Shown: positions 39,931 to 49,259 of the stretch, piece after piece
Layout: every line of letters begins with the position of its first letter
How positions within the stretch are numbered: the stretch's first letter is position 1
Assembly (NCBI GenBank): GCA_019448385.1
Contig: JAGTXO010000033.1
Span: forward strand, 139,001 to 203,000
Direction of reading: 5' to 3'
Length of the DNA stretch: 64,000 nucleotides
Origin: Diacronema lutheri
Taxonomy: Eukaryota > Haptophyta > Pavlovophyceae > Pavlovales > Pavlovaceae
Notes under the pieces: model-generated
What the model saw: only the letters and a program-made list of their open reading frames with translations
The model's database searches: none
What the model was told of the DNA's origin: nothing
Program-made: the position numbers and the translations under genes

Positions 39931-42396
39931 TTAGCTGGCGCGCATCCGCGGCGCAGTCCAGCCGGCCGGCGGCTGTGCGAGGCCAGCCGTCCCGCCGGCG
40001 GCGTGGCCCGCGTGGCGCGCTGCAGCCACGCGCGACTCGCCGGCGTGCGCCGCGCCGAGCCTCAGATGTGCGGCCGCAAGCTGGCCGTGCGCTGCGCTTG
40101 TGACCGGGCGCGTGGCGTGGGCAGAGGCAGACAGCTGCCAGGAAGCGGCTGCGCTGCGCGGGCGCACGACCGCGTGCGGCGCTGGGTGCGGCGTGAGTGC
40201 CGCGCGCATCTGCTCGCGCCGCGTCGGCGCATCGCGCGGTTCGAGTCTGCGAAAGTCGGAGAGCTTGTACGCGTATCCGCCGCCAGCGGCCATCGTTGCT
40301 GAGAGCAGCGCGTCAAGGCCCGCCCTGCAAGCCCCACACTCTGCGGCACTGCCAAGCGTCCGGGGCGCGCCGGAGCCGCCAGCGCCGGGCGCGGCGCACA
40401 TGCTGCCCGCCGACGACGCGGTGCGCACACCGCCGTCGCGACCCGCGGAGAGCGCGGTAGCGCGGAGCGAGCGCGCGACTTGCGCCGCACGCAGCCGCGC
40501 GTCGCCATCGTTCGAAGCCGCGTTCGAGTACGCGCCATGCGCGTGCGCGTGCGCGCCATGCGCAGGCAGCCGTGCGCGCACTCCAACGCCTGCCGCGTAC
40601 CCCGCATAGCCCGCCGCGCCCGCCGGCGGCTCGGCGGCATGCCAATCGGGGCGAGCGGGCGGGTGGCGCGCGCGGGTGAGCGCTTCGACACGTCGCGCAA
40701 GCGCCTCACGCGCCACGTGGACAGCGCTCGCCCATCGGCGCCAGCTGCCGCCGAGTGAGAGCACGCGGTGCGCGGCCGACCCGCGCGTCGCGAGCGTTGA
40801 GAAAACCGCGCCAATGCGCGCGCTGCGGGCGACGCACGCGAGCGGCGCGGTGGGGCGGGGCGGCGCCCGGCGGTGAGGAGAGATGGGCAAGGGGGGGCGC
40901 GAGTTGCGTCCGTGCCGCCGCCGGCGCGCGCTTGTGGCGCGGCGGCGCGGTGGCGCACGCGCACACCGTGTGCCCAGCGTGTGCATCGCCACTGTCAGCG
41001 CCGCGAGCCGCGCCCAGCGCAGCCCGTGCGCGACGCACGCGCGCGTGCGCGCAACCTCGGATGCCCACGCATCCCACGCGCGCTGCCGGCGTGCGGCGAG
41101 GCGTGCCACGCGCGCAGACCGCCGGCGCCATCGCGTTGCTGCGGCGCGCCACGCGTGCTGGCAGAGGGCGAGGGCGCGCGCGCCGAAGAAGCGCGCGCCG
41201 TGCTGCGCAAGCAGCTGGCCGCGCGCGCGCGCCGCCGACGGGCGCAGCCGCTCGAGCGCGACGCGCAGTGCGCGCCGGCGCGCCGCCACGCCGCCGTCGC
41301 CGAGCAGCTGGGCGAGCGCAAAGCGCGACGCGGCGGCGGCGCGCAGCGCGCGCAGCGGCCGACGCAGCAGCCGCGCGCGCGCCGCGCGCGCCGTGCCGCC
41401 GCCCTCGCGCGCCCCCCACGCCGCGCGGGCGCGCAGGCGCGCCCAGCCGCGCGCGCGCCGGCGCGTGCGGCTGTGCGCAGCCCACGCACCGGCGCGCGCG
41501 TCGCTCGCGGCGGCACGCGCGGCGCCGGTGGGCGCGCTGCGCCACGCGCGCGCGAGTTCTCGCCGCCGGAACGTCCGCACCGCCACCTCGAGCAGCCGCG
41601 CGCGCCGCGCGCACGCACGGGCATCGTCTACCCACGCGCCTAGCGCGGATGCATGCGCCGACGCGCGCCAGCGGCGTGCGGCGCGCGCAGCGGCCTCGTT
41701 CGCGCGCGCGCGGCGCGAAATGCCCTGCAAGCCGAGGTCGAGGCGTGGGCGCATGTGTGGCAGCACCACGAGGTGCCGCCGCCGCACCATCGCGAACGAG
41801 CGCCAGATCGCAAGCGCGGCGTAGCGCGCGCTCGCGCCCGCGCGCAGGAACTGGCGCGACGCGGCCGCCACGCACACCTCGTCGCGCGCGCGCGCAGCGG
41901 CGGAGCGCGCGGCGCGGTTGGCGAGCTGCGCGAACGCGTCGGGCAGCCGCCCGAGCTGAAAGTGCCGTGCCGCGTCCTCGAGCAGCAGCCGCTCGCGCAC
42001 CGCGTCGATCTCGGCGTGCGTGCCGTGCGGCATCGAGCGGAGCGAAGCTGCGTACGTGCCGATCACGCCGTGCTCGCGGCCCCAGCCGGGAGAGGATACG
42101 CGACTGTCGGACGCGCTATGCGATAGCCGGCCCACCCCGCCCTCCGCGTCGCCCTCCGCGCCCGTCGCCTCGCTCTCCGCCTCTTCCGCCAGCCGGCGCG
42201 CGACGGCGATTGCATCGCGCAGCGGCGCGAGTACCTGCGCCGAGACAGAGATGAGCACGTCGGGCAGCGCGGCGCCCATCGCGTTGGGCTCGAGCGACGG
42301 GAATGCACGCGGCGCCGGTGTGACCAGCTCGCGCCCCCCCACGTCCGATGCCTCCGACGACCCTCCAGTCGATGCCGACTGGATCGCGCCGCTCAT
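39931..42396 (-). CDS. Trp/Arg-rich, Sfi1-like repeat protein
   Basis: Open frame of up to 821 residues, ATG at 42394-42396. Residues about 200-500 carry spaced Trp in Arg/Ala-rich helices (ALAIWRSFAM, AARRWRASAHASALGAW, ELARAWRSA, LCQHAWRAAATRWRRR), roughly every 25-35 residues. That is the pattern of Sfi1 centrin-binding repeats found in centrosome or basal-body fibres. A stretch near 40800-40985 (starts GTGTGCG, ends CGCAG) looks like an intron. The N-terminus is acidic/Ser-rich. No other domain. The start lies 16 bp from the end of the transposon at 42413, so an upstream exon may have been displaced. Composition alone could mimic such repeats, hence moderate confidence. Confidence 0.5.
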   Translation of the reverse strand: MSGAIQSASTGGSSEASDVGGRELVTPAPRAFPSLEPNAMGAALPDVLISVSAQVLAPLRDAIAVARRLAEEAESEATGAEGDAEGGVGRLSHSASDSRVSSPGWGREHGVIGTYAASLRSMPHGTHAEIDAVRERLLLEDAARHFQLGRLPDAFAQLANRAARSAAARARDEVCVAAASRQFLRAGASARYAALAIWRSFAMVRRRHLVVLPHMRPRLDLGLQGISRRARANEAAARAARRWRASAHASALGAWVDDARACARRARLLEVAVRTFRRRELARAWRSAPTGAARAAASDARAGAWAAHSRTRRRARGWARLRARAAWGAREGGGTARAARARLLRRPLRALRAAAASRFALAQLLGDGGVAARRRALRVALERLRPSAARARGQLLAQHGARFFGARALALCQHAWRAAATRWRRRSARVARLAARRQRAWDAWASEVARTRACVAHGLRWARLAALTVAMHTLGTRCARAPPRRRATSARRRRHGRNSRPPLPISPHRRAPPRPTAPLACVARSARIGAVFSTLATRGSAAHRVLSLGGSWRRWASAVHVAREALARRVEALTRARHPPARPDWHAAEPPAGAAGYAGYAAGVGVRARLPAHGAHAHAHGAYSNAASNDGDARLRAAQVARSLRATALSAGRDGGVRTASSAGSMCAAPGAGGSGAPRTLGSAAECGACRAGLDALLSATMAAGGGYAYKLSDFRRLEPRDAPTRREQMRAALTPHPAPHAVVRPRSAAASWQLSASAHATRPVTSAAHGQLAAAHLRLGAAHAGESRVAAARHAGHAAGGTAGLAQPPAGWTAPRMRAS

Positions 42397-42412
42397 CTCT
42401 GTCTCGGCGCAG

Positions 42413-42442
42413 GTATGGGGGGGGGTTCGGTTAGTTTTGGAG
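42413..42442 (+). repeat. Outer element left inverted terminus
   Basis: GTATG followed by a G run, then TTCGGTTAGTTTTGGAG; interrupted on its inner side by the MULE. Confidence 0.75.
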
Positions 42443-42453
42443 GTGGAATAACC
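42443..42453 (+). repeat. MULE target-site duplication, left
   Basis: GTGGAATAACC, identical to 46489-46499. Confidence 0.93.
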
Positions 42454-42793
42454 GCCCGTCGTGCAACGAGATAATCTCCTGGGGAGATAATCTCCCGGGG
42501 AGACTATCTCCAGCCGCCATAAGCTGGAGACTGTCTCTTCAGGCCAAGAGACTAGTGCTAACGGCGCAGCGCGCGCGCGCGAAAAAGGTGCGCGACGCGC
42601 GGCAGCGCGCGACGCGCGGCGGCGCGCGGCGCAGCGCGCACGCCGACCGCGCGCACCGCGCCGCGCGCACCGCGCCGCCCGATCGCGCTCTGCGCCGAGC
42701 TCACACGCGCCCGCGCGCGGCGCGCCCGCGCGCCGCGCGCCCGCGCGCGCCGCGCCGCGCGCCCGCGCCGCGCCGCGCGCAGCGTGATGCCGC
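42454..42793 (+). repeat. MULE left terminal inverted repeat
   Basis: About 340 bp ending at GCAGCGTGATGCCGCT; the transposase ATG (42787) lies within its last bases. Confidence 0.88.
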
Positions 42794-45700
42794 TCGGATC
42801 CATGTTTGGTCGCGCGGCGGCCAGCCTATTCTACGCGACGGGCGGCCCGTCATTCGCGCCGTCATCGCCGCGTTCGCCGCTGGTGTCGCCGCGTCGCGTA
42901 ACAGCGTCGCCAAGCCCTTTGCCGCCGGCGCAGCCGGCGATGACGTCGCCGACGCGGCAGGAGGGCCGCGGCAAGTCGCCGACGCCGACGCGGTCGAGCC
43001 CGCGGCTCTTAAGCCGGTCGCCCTCCGCCGCATCACCCGCCGCCGTCGCCACTGCCGCCGCTGCCGCCGCGGATGACTTCGCGGAGATCAAGGACCCGCG
43101 CCGCGAGCTCGTTGCGGTCAACGCGGCCTTCGACAAGCTCCAGATCCAGGTGCCCTCCGACCTGCCGAGGGGTCCGTGGCCCAAATTTGAGGACGCGAAC
43201 AATTGCTTGCAGGCGTGGGCGCTCCGGAACGGCTTCAGGCTCGTCTTCACGACATCGGTGCGGCGCCCGACAAGCAGAGCGGGAGCCAAGCGCTACCTCA
43301 ACTGCTGGTACGCAAAGGCGGCCCCGAGCGGGGCGACGGCACGCGCAACCACGGCCAAGGGCGACCGCTGCGAGAAGTGCAACTTCTTCATCTTCCTCGA
43401 GGAATCGCTCCAGGGCTGGGCCATCCTCAACGCCAACTTCACCCATTCCGACCACACACTCTCCGACCCGTTGGGCGAGAAGGCGGCAAACGCGCTCGCG
43501 GCCGCAGGCAAGGGCAAGATCCCAAACTCGCTCACAGAGCTCGGCAAGGCGCTGCGACGCGGTGGGCTGTCGGGGTCCGACATAAACAAGGTGCTGTCGA
43601 GCGAGGCCGAGGCCAAGCAGATTCCAAAGACGTGGAATGCCGACGACATCTACAATTGCTTCTGCCGCGGCACGAACGAGGAGAACTTGTTCGACGCGCA
43701 GCTCTTCAGCGAGCGGCTGCGCGAGCGGGAGCGCTGCACGGGCTGCGCGCACGAGCTCAAGCTGTCGTTGTCCAACGAGCTGGTCGCCGCCTTCTGGGTG
43801 GCCGATGGCGGCGCCGAGCGATGGGCCGCGCTCCGCGACGCCAAGGTCGTGCTCTACGACACCAAGCACGGCACTAACAAGTACCGGTGTAAGCTTGGCT
43901 GCTGGACGTCCGTCGACGAGAACGGCGACACGCGGATTATCGCCTTCTCGCTCGTCGACGAGGGTGAGTCGAAGGAGTCCTTCACCTGGGCCTTCCAGCA
44001 GTTTGCCAAGCACCTCTCGCCGCCCTCCGTCATCTTCACAGATGGCGACGTCGGCATGGCGGGCGCGATAGAGACTGTCTTCAGCAAGGCGGGCACGGTG
44101 CACCTGCTGTGCGTGTACCACATCTACACCAACGTCTACAAGCACATGCACGGACTCATCCGCGACAAGAAGGAGTGGCGCACGTTCGTGTCGAAGTTCT
44201 GGTCGATCGCGAAGAAGACAGACATCCGGTCGGTCGATGACTTTCACAGAGACTGGGTCGCCCTCACCAACCTCGCGACCGGCTCGCGAGGTGGCTCGGA
44301 TGACGAGCGCCGCAAGGCGCTCAAATGGCTCGCCAACCTCGGAACTCGCGCGTCAAAGTGGGCGGCGCGCTGGACGTGGCAAAAGCTGACGCTCGGCATC
44401 CACTCGACGCAGCGCGCTGAGGCGTTGCACAGCGCTTTCTCGCACATCATCCGCAACTCGGACAACCTCGCTACGCTGTTTGACAAGCTCGAGCGCTTTG
44501 AGGACAACCAGGCCATCGTCAAGCAGATGAAGAACGAGCGCGTCGCGCTGGTCCATGTGAGCGCACGTGCAGCAGCATCCGCGCGCGCCCTGCATCCTCA
44601 GCACTCGCGCGCGCCGCGCGCCTCGCGCATGTCCCACCCGCCCTTTCCCTCCTTACCCTCTCCACCTAATCCTTCCCCCTTTCACCCCTACACGCAGGGC
44701 TTGCCTATGAACAGCGATGTTGCGCTCGTGAAGAACTTGCTCGCAAAGATCCTCACGCCGCACGCGTTGATGCGGGTGCGTAAGCAGGCGAGCCTCTCGC
44801 TTAACTATTGCGTGACGCAAGCCGACGTGGGCGGCGCGGGCGGCAGCGCGCAGGGCTTGTCGACATCGACCAAGTGGCGTGTGCAGGTGATCGGCGCGGT
44901 CGAGCTAACGCGTGGCGAGGACGAGGAGGAGGCTGCGCAAGACGCGCTGCTAAACGGCATTGATGTGCGTGTGGTTCCACCATACGTCCTGCACTCCGAT
45001 CTCGGGCAACTCACGGACGACATCTCGCACGAGGTCACCATCTCGAGCTGCACGTGCCAGCTGCCGAGCTGCTCTGGGCTTCCGTGCCGGCATCAGCTCG
45101 CAGTCTACCAAATGCTGCTCTCGGCCGGCACGGAGGACGTCGGCAGCCTCACTGCCTTCGTCACAACCCAGGTCGCGCCCATATGGCTGGCGAACAGCCA
45201 CACGGACGCAAAGGTAATCTTTTACGCGACGCGCAACAGCGCAGCGTGCAACGGCTCATGATCGCCACGGATCGCCCGACGTCTCGCACCGCCACGCGCG
45301 CCCGCCGCCACTCGCGCAGCGCGCCGGCGTGTTCACAGAGTGGCTGCTCCGCGAGCGAGGCCGCATTGTCGACAGATCGGCCCCCAGCAGCTCGCGCGAC
45401 ATCACGTTTACGCAAAGCGAGCTCGCCTCCTACGCGTTGGGGCAGCTCCGGCCCATAACTCAGCTGATCGCGCAGAGCGAGCAAGACATGATGGACTTCC
45501 TCAATTACGTCAACAAGTGGCCGAAGCTGGCAGCGCTCAAAGGTATGCCTTGCGTGGTATGCGCGTGGGCGACGTGCGCTTGGCTGCAGGCCGGGCCGTC
45601 CTTCTTGCCCAAGTGTTTGATGCATTGGCGCCTGCATTGCGCGCGCACCGCCCGCTGATCGATAACGCGCAGGCGGCAACGTCGCGGCCAAGAAGAAGCG

Positions 45701-45851
45701 CAAAGGCAAGGACCCAACGCGCGATAAGGCAGGCGAGCACGAGGTGGAAGACGATGACGGCGCCTTTGTCCTCAACCCGCCGGCGCACATCAAGCCGGGC
45801 GCGAAAAGGCAGAAGCGCCTCCCGGGCGTTCACGAACACGGCCGCAAATGA
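42787..45851 (+). CDS. MULE transposase (MuDR/FAR1 type)
   Basis: Four exons (42787-44556, 44698-45213, 45341-45542, 45673-45851) join in phase to about 888 residues. After a Ser/Pro-rich N-terminus, a FAR1-like WRKY/GCM1-type zinc region spans GFRLVFTTSVRR to GDRCEKCNFFIFLEES and FTHSDHTLSD. The catalytic core has LYDTKHGTNKY (first Asp), VIFTDGDVGMAGAI (second Asp) and LLCVYHIYTNVYKHM (MULE 'C.WH...N'). The acidic third residue lies further on. A SWIM zinc finger follows: SSCTCQLPSCSGLPCRHQLA. The C-terminal exons end in a nuclear-localisation-like KKKRKGK and an acidic block. The three introns start GTGAG, GTAAT and GTATG, not GTGCG like most host introns here, and the first has a clear pyrimidine tract. 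No stop interrupts the model. Confidence 0.92.
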
Positions 45852-46154
45852 CACAAATGATCTTCAACGTGCGGGACTCTTTTGTTCAGTGCTGAGCTGG
45901 CGGACATCCTCGCGGGACCCGCGCACCGGAGCATACGCCAGCTCCTTGGTTCGTCTATAAACTTGATAGCTCGTTCACGGTCACGCCGCGCGCGCCAGCC
46001 GCGGGACATCGCGCCGCGCTACACGCGCAGCGCCACGCGCGCCGCGCGCGCCGCGCGCGCTCTCGCGTATGTGTGCATCCTCCGAGCATTGTAACCGCGG
46101 GGCGTCATTCGAGCATACATCGAAGCCGCCTGGTTGTCGCCGTGTGGCCACCTC
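45852..46154. other. MULE 3' untranslated/subterminal region
   Basis: About 300 bp between the transposase stop and the right inverted repeat; no further gene seen. Confidence 0.6.
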
Positions 46155-46488
46155 CAAGCGGCATCACGCTGCGCGCGGCGCGGCGCGGCGCGGGCGCGCG
46201 GCGCGGCGCGCGCGGGCGCGCGGCGCGCGGGCGCGCCGCGCGCGGGCGCGTGTGAGCTCGGCGCAGAGCGCGATCGGGCGGCGCGGTGCGCGCGGTCGGC
46301 GTGCGCGCTGCGCCGCGCGCCGCCGCGCGTCGCGCGCTGCCGCGCGTCGCGCACCTTTTTCGCGCGCGCGCGCTGCGCCGTTAGCACTAGTCTCTTGGCC
46401 TGAAGAGACAGTCTCCAGCTTATGGCGGCTGGAGATAGTCTCCCCGGGAGATTATCTCCCCAGGAGATTATCTCGTTGCACGACGGGC
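46155..46488 (-). repeat. MULE right terminal inverted repeat
   Basis: Reverse complement of 42454-42793 with few differences; ends GCACGACGGGC. Confidence 0.88.
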
Positions 46489-46499
46489 GTGGAATAACC
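46489..46499 (+). repeat. MULE target-site duplication, right
   Basis: GTGGAATAACC, second copy. Confidence 0.93.
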
Positions 46500-46786
46500 G
46501 CCAAAAGTACCCGCGCTTCGAAGGCTTCTCGTGGAAGCAAGACGGACGATGGCGACGAATGGACGACAGGGCGTCCTTCCAGAGCCACGTCTCGGACGAA
46601 CGTGCCAGTGCGCGACGAGCTGCGCGCTCTCCTTCAGGCACGAGAGCACGTCAAAGTTGACCAAAAGTTGGCTAACCTCCAAAACTAACCGGAGCCATGC
46701 GCGTGTGCGTGGCTTCCTCTTCGGGCATTGGATGCTTCCCCACGGGCCAGCCTTTGCATCACAGCTCGACCCGGCGTGGCACGCAC

Positions 46787-46787
<1 letters not shown>

Positions 46788-46820
<33 letters not shown>
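46788..46820. repeat. Poly-C tract
   Basis: 33 C followed by a C/T-rich stretch, about 50 bp beyond the stop of the minus-strand zinc-ribbon gene. Confidence 0.95.
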
Positions 46821-46823
<3 letters not shown>

Positions 46824-46869
46824 CTTCCCCCTCCCTCCCCCCCTCTCAACCCCCTTCTTCCCTCGCGAC

Positions 46870-48103
46870 TCATTCGCTAAGTGAGCGCGCCCCTCGAAGG
46901 GTTGGATGTACTTGTCTCATGCGCCCGTCGTGGTGGGTTCGAGGCGTCTCGTGTTTATCACACTCAATCATCGTCAGACGCGCGTTGCAACCACCGCACC
47001 AGACGTACCCGTTCTCGTCCGGAGCGAGCTTGTCGTTCACGTGCCCGCAATGCGGGCACACAAGGCCGTCGACGTCGGAGTTAGACTCCGTGCCAACGGC
47101 ACTGTCGGCACTGAGCGAGGCGGGGCGAGGCGGAGTCGGCGGAATGAGAGTGGTGTCGCGCGCGGTGAGCGCCGCGCGCGCCTCCTCGAGCATGCCGCCC
47201 TCTTTGTTGCTTTTGGCCTTGCTGGTGCGACCGGTGCGCGAGAAGACAAGCGCCCTGAGCGACGCGACCGGCAGCCCCTGCGCATCGCCGTTCGCCGCCG
47301 CGAGCCGCTCCTCAGCCAGGCGCACCGCAACACGGTGCCTGTCCCACATAGTCCGCTCGCAGGCGGCCTTCTTGGCCCGCTGATTGATCTCGGCAGCGGT
47401 CTTGGCTTCCTGCGATGCCGTCCACTCTGCCCCACCGATCACGCAGCCGTCGCGGTTGTGCTTGCGCGCGCTCTGGCCGCGCGGGTTGGCGTGCGCGGGT
47501 CGTGGCACGACTGGCTCTTGTCCGTCTGCAGGTGTGAACATTCAGCGTGCCCGCTTTGATCACCGCGCCGGCCGCGCAGATGTCGTCCCACGTGTACTTG
47601 CGGTACGTCGCCGTTGTGATCACAGCGAGCTGCTCGCCGCGCCTTGCCTCGCTGAGAATCTCGCGGTCCAACGGCGCCGTGCCGCGCGCACGCGCTGGGG
47701 CCGAACTTGCCCGGCCTGCGGCAGGCGCCGCGGGCGGGACGGGCACGACGGGCGCGGCAGCTGCGGAGCCTGCGCTGCCCATTGACCTCGTCCGGAGCGA
47801 TGCGCTCGCACGACACGTGCTGATGCTCATGAGGCTCTGCCGCCTCAGCTCTGCGATCTCAGCTTCGAGCTGCTTGTTCTTCTCCTCCATCGCCTCGAAT
47901 GCGAGCACGTACATGCGGGCGGCGGCGGTCGGCGCGTCGCGCCCGCCCGCGCTCAGACCCGGAGCCGCGGGCTCGGCGGAGAAGGGGACAACGCGGAGCT
48001 GCACCGTCTTCTTAAGCGACGTCCGCAATCGTGCCGCGCCGCCAATACAGCCTCCCTGCGCTCCGTGAGCGCCGCCCATGCGGCCCGTGCCCAACGACGA
48101 CAT
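46870..48103 (-). CDS. Zinc-ribbon/coiled-coil protein of the outer element
   Basis: Protein-coding sequence in two overlapping frames, ATG at 48101-48103. The first frame has a leucine-rich coiled coil (EEKNKQLEAEIAELRRQSLM), a Pro/Ala linker and REILSEARRGEQLAV then TTATYRKYTWDDICAAGAVI. Near 47530 the protein-like sequence passes into another frame (GQEPVVPRPAHANPRGQ, EWTASQEAKTAAEINQRAKK), so either a short intron or a frameshift lies there. The C-terminal part has a zinc ribbon, VCPHCGHVND...YVWCGGCNARL (C-x2-C-x17-C-x2-C). No known transposase motif, so it may be a DNA-binding accessory protein of the element. Function inferred from context only. Confidence 0.5.
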
Positions 48104-48116
48104 GTTCCCGCGCACG

Positions 48117-48164
48117 ACCTCCAAAACTAACCGACCTCCAAAACTAACCGAACCCCCCCCATAC
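48117..48164 (-). repeat. Outer element right inverted terminus
   Basis: Two tandem ACCTCCAAAACTAACCG units, then AACCCCCCCCATAC. Confidence 0.75.
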
Positions 48165-49259
48165 TCGCGCCGCTGCGCGAGTACCTATGGCGGCGGCGGC
48201 GATGACGGTGACGAAGACGACGACGAAGGCGGCGACGACGGCGGCGACGGCGGCCGCGGCGGCCGCGGCAGCCAGGGCGGCAGCGGCGGCAGCGGCGCTG
48301 CGCGCGGCGCGCGCAGTGGAGGTGGCGCGCGCGGTGGGCGCGGTGCGGCTGCCGCGCGCGGCGCGGCGAGTGGCGGGCGCGGTCGGGGTCGGAGCGGCAG
48401 AGGTGCAACGGACGACGCGCTCTCGCCGACGTGCGACGGCGCGGCTTGCCGGCCAGGCGGACCCGACGAGGCGCCCACAGCCACCCACGTGCAGCCGCCA
48501 AGGCCCAGCGCGACGCCGCCGACGGCCAGCTGGCCCGCGGCGCGAGGCGCGCTGGGCGACGCGTCGCTCGATGCGACCGCGGGCGGCGTCGCCTGCGCCG
48601 ACAATCGGCATAACGTGCACGACCCGCGACCGCTCGCTGCGACAGGCGGCCGCTTTGGGCCGCCATGTGCGGCACCCCCGCGACACCCGGCGCCCCGAGC
48701 GCCCCGAGAGACGCAACATCAGGCCGATAGAACCCTATTCGCGTCTCTCGTCCACGGCTATTTTTGCCGGCCTCTCTGGCTCTCGTGCCCCGTCGTGCAT
48801 CCGCACGGCGTCCTTTGATGGCACCAAGCAGCGCGCGACCCTTACAACAACTCGGGTCGAGTTGGCCGTTGGCGGCGCGACAGTCGATTTGGCCCAGGCG
48901 GCGCGACGGTCGATTTGGCCCACGGCGCGCGCCGCGTGCAACGCAATGGGCTCGCGCGCAGCTGAGCGCTCACCGTGCGCAGTGCTCCAAGCTGGGGCGC
49001 GGCGGCGCGCTCGCGGCAGGTTCCGGCGTGACCTCGCGCAGCGCACGCGCCTCCGTGGGGCTCCGCTCGCCAATCGAAGGGCCCCCTTCCGTGGACCCCA
49101 TTCCGAACGACCCGCGCCGCACCTGGGCTGCCCATCAAGCCCTGTATACCTCACGCGAAGCACGATTGCAACTTTTTGCCTGGGTGCTTGTTGATGAACT
49201 TCTTGAGCAGATGAGGTGAACACTTCAGCTCTGCGGCGAAGAAGCGCATCATGCTCTTT
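48165..49259. other. Flank of the outer element, no firm gene
   Basis: 48185-48720 is Gly/Ala/Asp-rich on the plus strand (GGGGDDGDEDDDEGGDDGG), possibly an exon of a host gene next to the insertion, but all frames are open because of composition. 48713-48729 (ACGCAACATCAGGCCGA) is also present at 11288. 48876-48925 has a tandem pair of GTCGATTTGGCCCA units. 49140-49259 on the minus strand reads ELKCSPHLLKKFINKHPGKK, likely once joined to the repeat protein downstream. Confidence 0.35.

Larger units (their letters stand above)
42454..46488 (+). mobile_element. Complete MULE DNA transposon
   Basis: 4035-bp Mutator-like element: perfect 11-bp target duplications (GTGGAATAACC), long terminal inverted repeats (about 42454-42793 and 46155-46488) starting GCCCGTCGTGCAACGAG, and one spliced transposase gene with no break. 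The outermost part of each repeat holds two copies of the palindrome GAGATAATCTC and a diverged third (GAGACTATCTC), probable transposase-binding sites. The inner part is almost pure G/C. The exact duplications and near-identical repeats argue for a recent insertion, into the left end of the outer element. Confidence 0.93.
42413..48164. mobile_element. Outer DNA element with G-rich inverted termini
   Basis: Left end GTATGGGGGGGGGTTCGGTT and onward to TTTTGGAGGT (about 31 bp) is repeated in inverse orientation at the right end, where eight instead of nine G stand and the 17-bp unit ACCTCCAAAACTAACCG occurs twice. Another inverse copy of CCTCCAAAACTAACCG is at about 46676-46691. Without the MULE inserted near its left end the element is about 1.7 kb. 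It carries a zinc-ribbon/coiled-coil protein gene on the minus strand. No clear target-site duplication (left flank TCGGCGCAG, right flank TCGCGCCGC). Superfamily not recognised; no DDE or Y-recombinase motif seen. Confidence 0.6.

Noticed and set aside
42413-48164. Outer element acting as an intron of the Sfi1-like gene
   Set aside because: Its ends create GT donors in both orientations, but no upstream coding exon beyond 48164 could be matched, and the element carries its own gene.
48078-48818. Gly/Asp-rich plus-strand gene crossing the outer element's right end
   Set aside because: The open frame begins inside the mobile element and is composition-driven; no conserved sequence supports it.
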